DNA from: Candidatus Neomicrothrix sp. UBA814
GTDB lineage: Bacteria > Actinomycetota > Acidimicrobiia > Acidimicrobiales > Poriferisodalaceae
Direction of reading: 5' to 3'
NCBI GenBank assembly: GCA_002296525.1
Contig: DBIA01000009.1
Coordinates: 13,382 to 77,381, forward strand
Length of the DNA: 64,000 nucleotides
Shown piece after piece: positions 43,717-53,138 of this stretch. The notes beneath the pieces were generated by a model that was not told where the DNA came from, did not search any database, and worked only from the letters and a program-made list of their open reading frames with translations. Each line of letters begins with the position of its first letter. Within the stretch, counting starts at the first letter, position 1. Made by a program: the position numbers and the translations under genes.

Positions 43717-44598
43717 ATGTCTTTTGAAGTACACCTAATCGACGGAACTTATGAGCTTTTCCGACACTTCTTTGCCGTGCCTTCTCGCAAAACTCCCCAC
43801 GGTTCAGAAATTGGTGCGGTGCGAGGCGTCCTTAACTCTGTTCTTAATCTCTTCGAGATGGGAGCAACACACATGGCGGTCGCCACTGATTCCACTATTA
43901 CTTCCTTTAGAAACGAGCTTTGGCCGGGCTATAAAGACGGATCAGATATCGATCCCCTCATAGAGGAGCAGTTCGACCCTCTTGAAGAAGGTCTTCGAGC
44001 GCTAGGTATAGAGCTCTGGCCGATGTCTGAATTTGAGGCGGATGATGCGCTGGCTGCAGGTGCTGCGATGGCTAGTGATGACCCCAGGGTAAGCAAGGTA
44101 TTGATTTGCACCCCAGATAAGGATCTCGCTCAGTGCGTAGGTGGAAAAATATTTCAGTGGGATCGGCGAAAAGATCTATTGCTAGGCAGTCAAGAGGTCG
44201 AAGAAAAGTACGGTGTGTCCCCGGCGTCTATTCCTGACTATCTTGCTCTTGTCGGCGACTCCGCTGATGGTTTTCCTGGTCTCAGTGGCTGGGGACAGAA
44301 ATCCTCGTCCGTTGTTTTGAACCACTACGGCTCAATTGACTTGATTCCTGATCGATATGAGGAATGGGACATACAAGTGCGTTCAGGTGCCTCGTTGGCT
44401 TCGAGATTGGCGTCGGATCGCAACCTGGCGATGCTGTTTAAAGAAATTGCAACCGTATGTAACGACGCGCCAGTCTCGAACACAGTTGATGCACTGGAGT
44501 GGTCGGGCCCCACCGTGAACTTTGAAGGTTTCTGTGAAACCAACGGTCTTGAAGCTCTTTTCGCACGAACTGAAAAGGTCGTGGCTGATCGGACCTAG
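43717..44598 (+). CDS. Stand-alone 5'-3' exonuclease (flap endonuclease-like)
   Basis: This 293-residue protein is homologous to the N-terminal 5' nuclease domain of DNA polymerase I. Acidic metal ligands are in VHLIDGTYELFRHFF, VATDSTITSFR, SEFEADDALAAGAAM and ICTPDKDLAQCV, followed by the helix-hairpin-helix-like ALVGDSADGFPGLSGWGQKS. It would process RNA primers or flaps. No polymerase domain follows. The VOC gene starts 10 nt downstream. Confidence 0.88.
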   Translation: MSFEVHLIDGTYELFRHFFAVPSRKTPHGSEIGAVRGVLNSVLNLFEMGATHMAVATDSTITSFRNELWPGYKDGSDIDPLIEEQFDPLEEGLRALGIELWPMSEFEADDALAAGAAMASDDPRVSKVLICTPDKDLAQCVGGKIFQWDRRKDLLLGSQEVEEKYGVSPASIPDYLALVGDSADGFPGLSGWGQKSSSVVLNHYGSIDLIPDRYEEWDIQVRSGASLASRLASDRNLAMLFKEIATVCNDAPVSNTVDALEWSGPTVNFEGFCETNGLEALFARTEKVVADRT

Positions 44599-44607
44599 GA
44601 TAAAGAA

Positions 44608-44967
44608 ATGGAACTCGGACCGGTTCACCACGTATCCATCAACTGCGCTGATGTCGAAGCTACTGCGCCGTTCTACACCGACGTGCTTGGCATGAAGACG
44701 CTTGATCGCCCTGACTTCCCTTTTAATGGCCGGTGGTTGCAGACACCTGGAGGCGGCGAAGTTCATCTGATCGAGGTTGAAGGATGGCAACCGCCTAAAG
44801 GACAGCATTGGGCGTTTAAGGTCGAAGATATTGACGCCACGGTTGCCGAACTGCGTCAAAAGGGTGTTGAAATAAAAGATCCGAAAGCGCTGCCAGGAAC
44901 AACGGCGCGCCAAACGTTTTTCTTCGACCCCTCAGGCAACATGATTGAACTTAATCAGCCTGTTTGA
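44608..44967 (+). CDS. VOC family (glyoxalase-like) protein
   Basis: This 119-residue protein has a two-module vicinal oxygen chelate fold with the four expected metal-ligand positions: His in HHVSINC, His in GEVHLIEVEG, His in KGQHWAFKVED and Glu in GNMIELNQPV. Members act as lyases, epimerases or dioxygenases; the actual reaction cannot be assigned. It is probably co-transcribed with the exonuclease gene. Confidence 0.82.
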   Translation: MELGPVHHVSINCADVEATAPFYTDVLGMKTLDRPDFPFNGRWLQTPGGGEVHLIEVEGWQPPKGQHWAFKVEDIDATVAELRQKGVEIKDPKALPGTTARQTFFFDPSGNMIELNQPV

Positions 44968-45053
44968 TCTAGATACACCCACGAGAAGTCCAATAAATAG
45001 CGCACCGGGCGCACTGATGTTCTAGTGACATGGGTAGCGGACCCGTTGGACGC

Positions 45054-45059
45054 TACGCT
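45054..45059 (+). promoter_or_regulatory. Candidate -10 box of pccB (leaderless)
   Basis: TACGCT ends 8 nt before the GTG at 45068, with no Shine-Dalgarno sequence. Confidence 0.4.
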
Positions 45060-45067
45060 CAGATGCT

Positions 45068-46624
45068 GTGGCAAACCCAAGCATGTCAGAACGATTAAAT
45101 GATCTTGAAGAACGCCGACAGGCGGCTCTGAACGCCGGTACCGAACGTGCCGTTACGCGACAACATGAAAAAGGAAAAATGCTCGCCCGCGAGCGCATTG
45201 AGTACTTGCTCGATGATGGTTCATTCCACGAGCTAGATATGTTGGCGCGCCACAGAGCACACGATGTTGGATTGGACGAACGCCCCTACACAGACGGAAT
45301 TATCACTGGCTGGGGGACAATCGACGGTCGCAAAGTTTTCGTAGCGAGTCAGGACTTCACCGTCTTTGGCGGAGCCTTGGGTGAGGTATTCGCTGAGAAA
45401 ATGCACAAAATTATGGACTTGGCTGAGTCGGTTGGCGCGCCAATGATTGGCTTGAACGATGGGGCGGGAGCCCGCATCCAAGAAGGTGTTGTTTCGTTAG
45501 CTGGATACGGCGGAATTTTCAGACGTAATGTCCAAGCTTCAGGTGTTATCCCGCAGATCAGTGTGATTCTCGGTCCTTGTGCGGGGGGAGCCGTTTACTC
45601 GCCTGCAATGACTGATTTCATATTCATGGTCCGCGACAGCAGTCATATGTTCATTACCGGTCCCGACGTAGTAAAAACAGTTACGGGAGAAGAAGTAACC
45701 CTCGAAGAGCTCGGTGGAGCAGGATCACACAGCACTAAGTCGGGAGTTGCCTCATTTGTGGCGTCAGATGAACAGAGCGTCCTCGATGACGTTAAATATT
45801 TGCTCTCGTTCCTGCCCTCAAACAACTTAGATAACGCACCGGTTCTCTCCGAGGGAGACGACCCTGAACGTCTCTGCCCTCAACTACGAGAGATACTCCC
45901 TGACAGCGCGAACGTACCGTATGACATGAAGGCCGTCATAGCTGAAGTAGTCGACGATGGAGAGTTCCTCGAATACCACGCTGGATGGGCGGGTTCGATT
46001 GTGTGTGGCTTCGGTCGCGTCGATGGCCGATCCGTGGGCATAGTGGGTAACCAACCAATGGTTATGGCTGGGGTACTTGACATCGAGTCATCTGAGAAAG
46101 CCGCTCGGTTCGTCCGCTTTTGCGACGCATTTAATTTGCCACTACTCACCTTTGTTGATGTTCCGGGCTTCCTACCCGGCGTTGACCAAGAACATGGAGG
46201 CATTATCAGACATGGTGCGAAGCTCCTATACGCCTACTGCGAAGCCACGGTTCCTCGCGTCCAGGTCATAACGCGCAAAGCTTACGGCGGAGCGTATGTC
46301 GTAATGGATTCAAAGTCGGTGGGTTGCGATGTGTCGTTCGCATGGCCAACTGCGGAGCTAGCTGTCATGGGTCCTCAGGGGGCAGTCGAGATCTTGAACC
46401 GGCGAGAATTACAGCAGGCTGCAGATCCTGAAGCTCGCAAAGCTGAACTTGTCGACGATTACACCGAAAAGTACGCGAATCCCTACGTAGCGGCTGAACG
46501 TGGCATTGTCGATGCGGTGATCGATCCAGCCGAAACACGACAAAAAGTCGTTGCAGCTTTCAGAATGATCGAAAGTAAACGAGAGGAACTGCCCAAACGT
46601 AAACATGGGAATGTTCCGTTATGA
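45068..46624 (+). CDS. pccB: Propionyl-CoA/acyl-CoA carboxylase beta (carboxyltransferase) subunit
   Basis: This 518-residue carboxyltransferase has two crotonase-like halves. The N half has [36 protein letters not shown] and [18 protein letters not shown]; the C half has [36 protein letters not shown] and [19 protein letters not shown]. It transfers CO2 from carboxybiotin to propionyl-CoA (or related acyl-CoA) to give methylmalonyl-CoA. The alpha/biotin subunit is not in the window. It overlaps the epsilon-subunit gene (ATGA). Confidence 0.94.
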   Translation: MANPSMSERLNDLEERRQAALNAGTERAVTRQHEKGKMLARERIEYLLDDGSFHELDMLARHRAHDVGLDERPYTDGIITGWGTIDGRKVFVASQDFTVFGGALGEVFAEKMHKIMDLAESVGAPMIGLNDGAGARIQEGVVSLAGYGGIFRRNVQASGVIPQISVILGPCAGGAVYSPAMTDFIFMVRDSSHMFITGPDVVKTVTGEEVTLEELGGAGSHSTKSGVASFVASDEQSVLDDVKYLLSFLPSNNLDNAPVLSEGDDPERLCPQLREILPDSANVPYDMKAVIAEVVDDGEFLEYHAGWAGSIVCGFGRVDGRSVGIVGNQPMVMAGVLDIESSEKAARFVRFCDAFNLPLLTFVDVPGFLPGVDQEHGGIIRHGAKLLYAYCEATVPRVQVITRKAYGGAYVVMDSKSVGCDVSFAWPTAELAVMGPQGAVEILNRRELQQAADPEARKAELVDDYTEKYANPYVAAERGIVDAVIDPAETRQKVVAAFRMIESKREELPKRKHGNVPL

Positions 46625-46809
46625 GTTTCCCCATTGTTGGCGATGTGCGCCCGTCCCCTACTGATGAAGAAGCTGCGGCGCTTGCCGTGGCGCTCGAACT
46701 TCTGTGGCCGGCACCAGCATCCGTTGAAGAAGATGCTGTCCCCTCTAAATGGAGATTTAGTGGCCGTTGGTGGAATGAGGCCACTAACTGGCCTCGCCGA
46801 ACCTATTAA
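46621..46809 (+). CDS. accE: Acyl-CoA carboxylase epsilon subunit
   Basis: This 62-residue protein matches the small actinobacterial epsilon subunit: an N-terminal strand and helix with the pattern [20 protein letters not shown], then a low-complexity linker and a Trp-rich end [15 protein letters not shown]. The epsilon subunit binds the carboxyltransferase and stimulates acyl-CoA carboxylase activity. The ATG overlaps the pccB stop by 4 nt, supporting equimolar production. It is small enough to be missed by automated calls. Confidence 0.85.
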   Translation: MSFPIVGDVRPSPTDEEAAALAVALELLWPAPASVEEDAVPSKWRFSGRWWNEATNWPRRTY

Positions 46810-46847
46810 CGGTCCTCGATATATCAAAAGCAGCGTGCGCTAGTTTT

Positions 46848-48191
46848 TCAATCATCCCAGAACCATGACCCGTGAAAACCGAAAGGTACGCGCCTGGGAA
46901 GAATTACCTCTGCCAACGGGGCCTCACCTGGCGCAGAAGCATCCAAGACCGCCAAAATGCTTCTGTCCTCAGTCTTGTCATACACGTAGCCGATAAGCCA
47001 TCCGTCGTCTTCTGATTTGGCGCTATCTCGCTCAACGAAAACGAATTCTCCGGGTTCTTTGTCTTTGCCAAAGTCCCAGACCTGAGACTGATCATTTTCC
47101 AAATCGTATTTGACGAGCGTTCCACCACCAGAGGCTTCACTTCCACCGGAGAGATCGAGACTTACCGCGTAACCGAACTTGTACTCGAGTCCCACCCGGC
47201 TATCGGCAACGCGCGCAAATTCGATTGGGCGATCGTCTAGTTGAGTTTCGCTGACCTGACCGAGGGCTGTGTCGATCTCCCACCGCCATAACTGAGCTGT
47301 AGTAGTAAATTGCCCGCTCCCCGCTTCCCACATACTCGGGTATCTAGCTACATCTATGATCACGGAGCCCCCATTGTCGTAGCTGTTTACGGGATGAAAT
47401 ACGTAACAAGGATCAATGTCGAGCCATTGAAGGTCGCGAGCTGTATCACTGCGGTTCATCACACCCAGTCGAGCGCCGTTGTCTCGTCGGAACGAAAAAG
47501 GCATCCCTCCGGCCAGAGCTACATCGAGATCAAATACAACAGGTAAGTCCATAAAGACGACCCGTTGAGCAGTGACATTGAAATCATGCATCATTACCGG
47601 AGCCGGTATTTCTATGTCCTGCTGCTGAACCAACTTTCCTTCGGGTGAGACGCAATAGAAGGTGAGATAAGGCGGTCGTAGTCCGTAACCGAACGCCAAC
47701 ATTTCTCCAGTCAGCGGACAGATCTTGGGGTGAGCCGTAAATGAGCCATCAAGCCGGCCATCGAATGAACATGGGCCCAGTGTCTCCATCTCCTTGGAAA
47801 TTTCCCATGGAACATGACCCTCTTCAAGACACAGAATGCGGCCCGCGTGTTGCACAACATGAGTGTTTGCTTTGGAGTTCTTGCTACTGAAATCAAGGTT
47901 TTCTAGATCAATAACTGGTTTAGCTGGATCCTCATAGAAAGGAGTTTGTACCCATCGATTCCGATACCACTCGGCTTTACCGTCTCGCAGTCGGACACCG
48001 TGAATCATTCCGTCGCCAAGAAACCAATGGGCTGACTCACCAGTAATCGGGTTCGCTCCGTTACGAAAGTAGCGACCGTTCAACTCACTGGGTAACGACC
48101 CACGAACCTCAAGATTTTCGGCGCTAATTTCATCCGTAACCGGAGCGTAGTTACCTCGAAGATGAAAGGGAATTGTGCTTGAAACAGTCAT
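46848..48191 (-). CDS. Carotenoid cleavage oxygenase family protein
   Basis: This 447-residue seven-bladed propeller oxygenase shows the four His ligands of the non-heme iron: SFTAHPKICP, MMHDFNVTAQRVVF, YVFHPVNSYDNG and the last in PFGFHGSWF. The start region GNYAPVTDEISAENLEVRGS and RYFRNGANPI are family-typical. It would cleave a carotenoid, apocarotenoid or stilbenoid double bond with O2. The ATG at 48191 has GGAG upstream. No other carotenoid gene is nearby. Confidence 0.92.
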   Translation of the reverse strand: MTVSSTIPFHLRGNYAPVTDEISAENLEVRGSLPSELNGRYFRNGANPITGESAHWFLGDGMIHGVRLRDGKAEWYRNRWVQTPFYEDPAKPVIDLENLDFSSKNSKANTHVVQHAGRILCLEEGHVPWEISKEMETLGPCSFDGRLDGSFTAHPKICPLTGEMLAFGYGLRPPYLTFYCVSPEGKLVQQQDIEIPAPVMMHDFNVTAQRVVFMDLPVVFDLDVALAGGMPFSFRRDNGARLGVMNRSDTARDLQWLDIDPCYVFHPVNSYDNGGSVIIDVARYPSMWEAGSGQFTTTAQLWRWEIDTALGQVSETQLDDRPIEFARVADSRVGLEYKFGYAVSLDLSGGSEASGGGTLVKYDLENDQSQVWDFGKDKEPGEFVFVERDSAKSEDDGWLIGYVYDKTEDRSILAVLDASAPGEAPLAEVILPRRVPFGFHGSWFWDD

Positions 48192-48274
48192 GAGCTTGTC
48201 TCCATGCGTACTGGCAGGATCTATTCATAGTTGCACACTGAGTGAATCGTTCCGGTTCGTGGCAGGATCATGAT

Positions 48275-49408
48275 GTGACCGATAATGATCTTCCGCTTGC
48301 GGATTTAAAAGTCGTTGATTTATCGACCGTATTCGCAGGCCCACACTGCGCACGTTATCTCGCCGACTTCGGGGCAGATGTCGTGAAGGTCGAACGCCCC
48401 TCAGGAGACACTGCTCGCAATATTGGCTGGCGTGATACTGACGGCACCACCTTGTGGTGGAAGTTGGCAAACAGGGGTAAACGCGCAATTACCTTGGATC
48501 TGCGAGATATTGACGACTTAGCGACAATGAAACGGATGCTAAGTGTCGCCGATGTTCTGGTTGAAAACCTAAGGCCCGGCAAACTGGAAGCCCTTGGATT
48601 AATCCCAGATGAACTCATCAACGTAAACCCCAAATTGACCATCACGCGGGTGACTGGCTTTGGTCAAAGCGGGCCGTATCGAGATCGAGCGGGGTTCGCG
48701 ACTTTGGCGGAGGCTATGAGTGGGTTCGCCGCAATGAACGGTGAGGCTGACAGTGCTCCTCTGCTGCCACCGATCGCATTAACCGACGAACTCACAGGTT
48801 TGGCAGCAGCTTTTGCGACGATGGTTGCGGTGCATGCCGGCGGTGGCCAAACCGTTGACGTGAACCTGCTCGAGACAATGCTGCAGGTAATGGGACCCCT
48901 AGTTTCGGCTTGGCACACTGAAGGCTATTTACAGCCTCGACTGGGGTCGGGCATTGCTTACAGCGTGCCTCGGGGCACATACCAAACTTCTGATGGCGGT
49001 TGGATAGCAGTAAGCACTTCAAGTGACTCTGTAGCCCAACGAGTCATGGAACTCATTGGGGTAGCCGACGACGAGAGATTCCAAACCTTTGACGGGCGAA
49101 TCGCCAATCGGGACGAAGTCGATGCCCTGATGGCGGAATGGGTCAAGCAGCGCACAACAGCTGAAGCTTTAGAGAGCTTCGAAGCAGCCCAAGCGGCCGC
49201 TGCACCGGTCATGAACGTCGGCGAAATCTGCAGTGACCCCCACATAGCCGAACGAGGTGCATTGACGGAAGTCGATGGACTAACAATGCAAGCCCTAATC
49301 GCTCAACTCTCTAGAACCCCAGGAGCGGTCCGCTGGACCGGTCGGGATTTAGGTGCTGATAACCCCAAAACTCCTGACACTGCCTCTCGTTGGTTCAGCG
49401 ACAGCTGA
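48275..49408 (+). CDS. CaiB/BaiF family class III CoA-transferase
   Basis: This 377-residue CoA-transferase opens with LKVVDLSTVFAGPHCARYLA. It has DFGADVVKVERPSGDTAR, catalytic Asp in the ENLRPGKLEALGL context, and RVTGFGQSGPYRDRAGF. The family moves CoA between carboxylic acids without a covalent anhydride exchange of the class I type. The GTG at 48275 has AGGA about 9 nt upstream; the frame is open to a GTG at 48242. It faces the ethylmalonyl-CoA mutase gene tail to tail, so an acyl substrate from that pathway is possible but unproven. Confidence 0.88.
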   Translation: MTDNDLPLADLKVVDLSTVFAGPHCARYLADFGADVVKVERPSGDTARNIGWRDTDGTTLWWKLANRGKRAITLDLRDIDDLATMKRMLSVADVLVENLRPGKLEALGLIPDELINVNPKLTITRVTGFGQSGPYRDRAGFATLAEAMSGFAAMNGEADSAPLLPPIALTDELTGLAAAFATMVAVHAGGGQTVDVNLLETMLQVMGPLVSAWHTEGYLQPRLGSGIAYSVPRGTYQTSDGGWIAVSTSSDSVAQRVMELIGVADDERFQTFDGRIANRDEVDALMAEWVKQRTTAEALESFEAAQAAAAPVMNVGEICSDPHIAERGALTEVDGLTMQALIAQLSRTPGAVRWTGRDLGADNPKTPDTASRWFSDS

Positions 49409-49414
49409 GGCGAA

Positions 49415-51382
49415 TCATCCGCGTTGGTTCTCACGTTCTGACTCCACCAAGTCAACAACATCGTGCATAATGCGAGTCAGCTCGTAATCCTTTGGTGTGT
49501 AGACCTGAGATACACCCGCCTCGATAAGTCCGCCCCGGTCGTCCTCGGGAATAATTCCCCCAACTACCACAGGAGCTGTAACCCCCTCGGCTTTCAATGC
49601 GCTCAATACAGACGGAACTAGCTGAAGGTGACTGCCAGACAAAATTGATAAGCCAATGACATCTACATCTTCGTCTCGGGCGGTCGCAGCCACATGATCG
49701 GGTGTCACTCGAATGCCCTCGTAGACCACTTCCATGCCCGCGTTTCTGGCTGCGACAGCGATTTGCTCAGCACCATTCGAGTGTCCATCTAGGCCCGGCT
49801 TGGCTACCAACAAACGAGGAGGGCCCCCGGCGAGAGAACTTGAACGTTCTGCCACTTCCTTCAAGCCGGAAGAATTTACTGACACATTCTGAACACCAGT
49901 GGGCCCGCGATATTCACCAAATACCTCGCGAAGAACCTGAGTCCACTCACCCGTAGTGACCCCCGCCCGAGCGGCCGCAATAGTCGAGTGCATTATGTTC
50001 TCATCACTCTCAGCGGCTACCCGCAGTTCTTGGAGTGCTAGATCCACGGATTCTTGAGAACGAGATGACCGCCAGGTCGTAACGTCTGCCACCATTTCAG
50101 ATTCGACCAAGGGGTCGACCTTGAGGAAGCTGCCGTCACCTCCCAGAGGGGAGTCGGTGGTCTCTTCGAAGGCATTGACCCCGATAACGGTTAATTCAGC
50201 GGATTCGATTTTCCGGACCCGCTCGGTGTGACTAGCAACTAAACGTTGTTTGAGTTCATTGATGGCAACGAAAGCGCCACCCAAATCCAACACATCGTTT
50301 AGTTCAGCTTTTGCTGCATCCACGAGTTCGGCTGTACGGGCTTCAATGACGTGTGAACCATCAAAGATGTCGTCGTATTCCAATAAGTCAGTTTCCAGGG
50401 CTAGTACTTGCTGCATCCGCAATGACCACTGTTGGTCCCACGGCCGCGGTAACCCCAGCGCTTCGTTCCATGCTGGCAATTGAATTGATCGCGCTCGAGC
50501 CCGTTTAGACAACGTGACTCCTAGCGATTCGAGGATGATGCGTTGCACGTTGTTTTCGGGTTGAGCTTCAGTAAGGCCCAGAGAGTTCACCTGCACTCCG
50601 TACCGGAAGCGTCGAAGCTTGGGGTCAGCTACGCCGTAACGACTCTCGCAGATTTCGTCCCACATCTGAGTGAAGGCCCTCATCTTGCAGACCTCTTCAA
50701 CGAATCTGATTCCGGAGTTCACAAAAAAAGAGATGCTCCCCACCACCCGAGGAAAATCTTCGCTGGACACTTGACCCGAATCGCGCACAGCATCAAGAAC
50801 ATCGATCGCGTTCGCAAAAGAGTATGCGATTTCTTGAACAGGAGTCGCTCCGGCCTCCTGGAGGTGGTAGCTACAGATGTTGATCGGGTTCCACAACGGG
50901 ACGTGCTGTGAGCAGTAAGCGATCATGTCAACGATCAGACGCTTACTAGCTTCCGGTGGAAAAATGTAAGTGCCGCGACTCAGGTACTCCTTGACGATGT
51001 CATTTTGGGTTGTTCCTCTCAACGTGTCTGAAGCGATTCCCTGCTCCTCGGCATTTGCTATATACAACCCCAACAACCAAGCGGCAGTCGCGTTGATTGT
51101 CATTGACGTGTTCATTTGCTCAAGAGGAATCTGGTCAAGCAACGTGTTCATCTGGCCCAAGTGGAAAATAGGAACGCCGACTTTGCCAACCTCGCCAGTA
51201 GCGAGTGGGTGATCCGGGTCGTATCCAGTTTGGGTTGGAAGGTCAAACGCTACAGAAAGACCGGTTTGACCCTTTTCGAGGTTGCTGCGATAGAGGTCGT
51301 TAGAAGCTTGAGCCGTGCTGTGACCCGAATAGGTGCGCATCACCCACGGACGATCCCTCTGAGATTTAGGTGCGTCAGTCAC
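49415..51382 (-). CDS. ecm: Ethylmalonyl-CoA mutase (MeaA type), B12-dependent
   Basis: This 655-residue protein fuses the mutase TIM barrel (residues about 10-500) to a C-terminal B12-binding domain (about 515-650) with LLVAKPGLDGHSNGAEQIA (DxHxxG) and IGLSILSGSH. The barrel reads RTYSGHSTAQASNDLYR, LSVAFDLPTQTGYDPDHPLA and MNTSMTINATAAWLLGLY. This matches MeaA/ethylmalonyl-CoA mutase rather than methylmalonyl-CoA mutase, which has a longer N terminus and the form AFDLATHRGYDSDHPR. It converts ethylmalonyl-CoA to methylsuccinyl-CoA, the step after Ccr and epimerase. The GTG at 51382 has AGGAG upstream; a TTG at 51400 is possible. Confidence 0.92.
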   Translation of the reverse strand: MTDAPKSQRDRPWVMRTYSGHSTAQASNDLYRSNLEKGQTGLSVAFDLPTQTGYDPDHPLATGEVGKVGVPIFHLGQMNTLLDQIPLEQMNTSMTINATAAWLLGLYIANAEEQGIASDTLRGTTQNDIVKEYLSRGTYIFPPEASKRLIVDMIAYCSQHVPLWNPINICSYHLQEAGATPVQEIAYSFANAIDVLDAVRDSGQVSSEDFPRVVGSISFFVNSGIRFVEEVCKMRAFTQMWDEICESRYGVADPKLRRFRYGVQVNSLGLTEAQPENNVQRIILESLGVTLSKRARARSIQLPAWNEALGLPRPWDQQWSLRMQQVLALETDLLEYDDIFDGSHVIEARTAELVDAAKAELNDVLDLGGAFVAINELKQRLVASHTERVRKIESAELTVIGVNAFEETTDSPLGGDGSFLKVDPLVESEMVADVTTWRSSRSQESVDLALQELRVAAESDENIMHSTIAAARAGVTTGEWTQVLREVFGEYRGPTGVQNVSVNSSGLKEVAERSSSLAGGPPRLLVAKPGLDGHSNGAEQIAVAARNAGMEVVYEGIRVTPDHVAATARDEDVDVIGLSILSGSHLQLVPSVLSALKAEGVTAPVVVGGIIPEDDRGGLIEAGVSQVYTPKDYELTRIMHDVVDLVESERENQRG

Positions 51383-51428
51383 ACGGGCTCCTCGCTTCAA
51401 GAATGAGCCTAGGGTTTAATGCAAGCTC

Positions 51429-52136
51429 TTAATTGTCAAGCAAAGTGAAATTCATCGGCCGAGCCCATACCTCGGCGAGCGGTCGATCTACAGCTTGACC
51501 CAACAGTTCCAAATAGTCGCCGCGACTGATTTCAACAGCACCAAGACTTTCAAGGTGTGGCGTGTTCCATTGGACGTCGATTAATGCGCCGCCAGTTACC
51601 TTCATCGCGTCCACCAACGCCACCAGCGCCACCTTGGATGCATTGGGAACTGAATGGAACATTGACTCACCAGCGAAGAACGCGCCAATCGACACTCCGT
51701 AAAGGCCGCCCACCAACTGGTCGTCTTGCCAAGCTTCAACGCTGTGTGCCCAACCAAGGCGATGCAGTTCGAGATAAGCATCTCGAATGTTGGCGTCGAT
51801 CCAACCGTGTGGACGTACGGGGCTAGCGCACGCATCAATGACTTGATCGAAGGCATGATCAACCCGAATGTCGAAATCTCGGCATGCCCGACGAAGCGAT
51901 CTTCCTACCCGAAGATAGGAAAGGGGCAACACCCCTCTTGGGTCAGGAGACCACCAACCCAAAGTATCCCCCAGGGGCATTGGGAAGAGCCCCGAGCTAT
52001 ATGCAGAGAGCAGCGTGCCCGGCTTTAGGTCCGCGCCAGCTCCAACTAATCCGTTTTCGTCAGCTGTGTGAGCAGGTGGAAATGTCCAAATGCTGGCTTC
52101 CGGCTCGACTGGTCCGGTAAGAGTGTCCCCGCGCAT
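51429..52136 (-). CDS. aat: Leucyl/phenylalanyl-tRNA-protein transferase
   Basis: This 235-residue N-degron enzyme attaches Leu or Phe to N-terminal Arg or Lys of proteins. It has LLSAYSSGLFPMPLGDTLGW, WWSPDPRGVLPLSYLRVGRS, RPHGWIDANIRDAYLELHRL, GWAHSVEAWQDDQLVGGLYG and FFAGESMFH. The ATG at 52136 is 7 nt after a minus-strand TATGCT box (52149-52144). ATGs at 52148 and 52154 are alternatives. Confidence 0.95.
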   Translation of the reverse strand: MRGDTLTGPVEPEASIWTFPPAHTADENGLVGAGADLKPGTLLSAYSSGLFPMPLGDTLGWWSPDPRGVLPLSYLRVGRSLRRACRDFDIRVDHAFDQVIDACASPVRPHGWIDANIRDAYLELHRLGWAHSVEAWQDDQLVGGLYGVSIGAFFAGESMFHSVPNASKVALVALVDAMKVTGGALIDVQWNTPHLESLGAVEISRGDYLELLGQAVDRPLAEVWARPMNFTLLDN

Positions 52137-52143
52137 ACTCGTG

Positions 52144-52149
52144 AGCATA
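52144..52149 (-). promoter_or_regulatory. Candidate -10 box of aat (leaderless)
   Basis: TATGCT on the minus strand ends 7 nt before the ATG at 52136 and argues for that start over two upstream ATGs. Confidence 0.35.
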
Positions 52150-52183
52150 CGCATTAGTGACGCTCAGACTCAAAGCGGAATGC

Positions 52184-53008
52184 TTATTCAGTCAAATCCT
52201 TATACGTGTCTATCTGCTCTGACGTGGCGTCGCTGACAGCAATTGACGCTATTGAAATCGCTTCTAAGGGCAAATCCAGATCGTCGGTTTCTACGGTTTG
52301 GATTTCCAAAGCGACTTCAAGACCGGCTACAACGTGACCCATTAGCGAATAGTTAGGATCTAAAGCTGCGCCGAATTGACCAGTCACAACAAAGAATTGA
52401 GACCCGTTGGTGTTTGGTGTTCCCTGATTGGCCATGGCAAAAGAGCCCACCAGATATCCCTTCTCGGGTCCGTAAGCACCTGTGAACTTGTAGCCAGGGC
52501 CGCCTCTGCCATTCAAACCCTCGACGTCTCCGCCCTGAATTACGAACTGATCGATTACACGATGGAAGATCGTTCCGTTGTAAGCGCCATGACGGGCAAG
52601 GAAAATAAAGTTATTTACGCTTCGAGAGTCCTTTGTCGGATCGAGCACAACGGTGAAATCTCCAACGTTTGTGACGAATTCTGCTGCGTACAGCTGTCCG
52701 GTATCAATACACAGCTTGGGTGGGGTATCAAACTGAAAGCGGCGTTCTGCGGAGCCTTCAACTGGAGGGCAACCATCTAGCCCAAGGGTTTGAGCTCCAA
52801 TTGAATCAACCTCTTCTACATTCGCTATTGAGTCTTTGTCGTCACCACCGGTCAAGCTCCACAAAAATGCGACCACAACCACCGCCACCGCGATTGCTAC
52901 CCACCGAAATATAAGTTTGGTTCGTTTAGAACTCTTTTTGGCACGTTCCTCAGCTGCTATCTGGGCCTCACGGTGGGCTCGTTGCCGTTCACGCTTGCTG
53001 TTGCTCAT
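52184..53008 (-). CDS. Membrane-anchored cyclophilin-type peptidyl-prolyl isomerase
   Basis: This 274-residue protein has a highly basic N-terminal stretch (KRERQRAHREAQIAAEERAK), one membrane helix (WVAIAVAVVVVAFLWSLTG, residues about 36-54) and a cyclophilin domain (about 105-265): NNFIFLARHGAYNGTIFHRV, FVIQGGDVEGLNGRGGPGY, GSFAMANQGTPNTNGSQFFV. The active-site Arg (FHRV) and the Q-GD motif are present. It would catalyse Xaa-Pro isomerisation in exported proteins. It is divergent from lysC. Confidence 0.92.
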   Translation of the reverse strand: MSNSKRERQRAHREAQIAAEERAKKSSKRTKLIFRWVAIAVAVVVVAFLWSLTGGDDKDSIANVEEVDSIGAQTLGLDGCPPVEGSAERRFQFDTPPKLCIDTGQLYAAEFVTNVGDFTVVLDPTKDSRSVNNFIFLARHGAYNGTIFHRVIDQFVIQGGDVEGLNGRGGPGYKFTGAYGPEKGYLVGSFAMANQGTPNTNGSQFFVVTGQFGAALDPNYSLMGHVVAGLEVALEIQTVETDDLDLPLEAISIASIAVSDATSEQIDTYKDLTE

Positions 53009-53124
53009 AACTGTGTCGATATTCCCTTACCTGACGGTCTTCGCCAATGACGGTAGCAACGTAAAGACCCTAAGCCAGGTCCACAACACCGAAAATCACC
53101 CACGGCATAAGAGTTCTCGGAAGG

Positions 53125-53130
53125 TACCCT
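53125..53130 (+). promoter_or_regulatory. Candidate -10 box of lysC (leaderless)
   Basis: TACCCT ends 8 nt before the GTG at 53139, with no ribosome-binding site. Confidence 0.4.
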
Positions 53131-53138
53131 CAGAGCTT

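Noticed and set aside
44383..44913. 176-codon open frame on the minus strand across the exonuclease and VOC genes
   Set aside because: It is antisense to two well-supported genes and its translation has no domain, signal or composition of a real protein.
51383..51428. Cobalamin riboswitch ahead of the B12-dependent mutase
   Set aside because: Only 46 nt separate the mutase start from aat, and no B12-box-like sequence is present.
52376..52780. 134-codon plus-strand frame inside the cyclophilin gene
   Set aside because: The cyclophilin active-site motifs on the opposite strand are clear; no start signal here.
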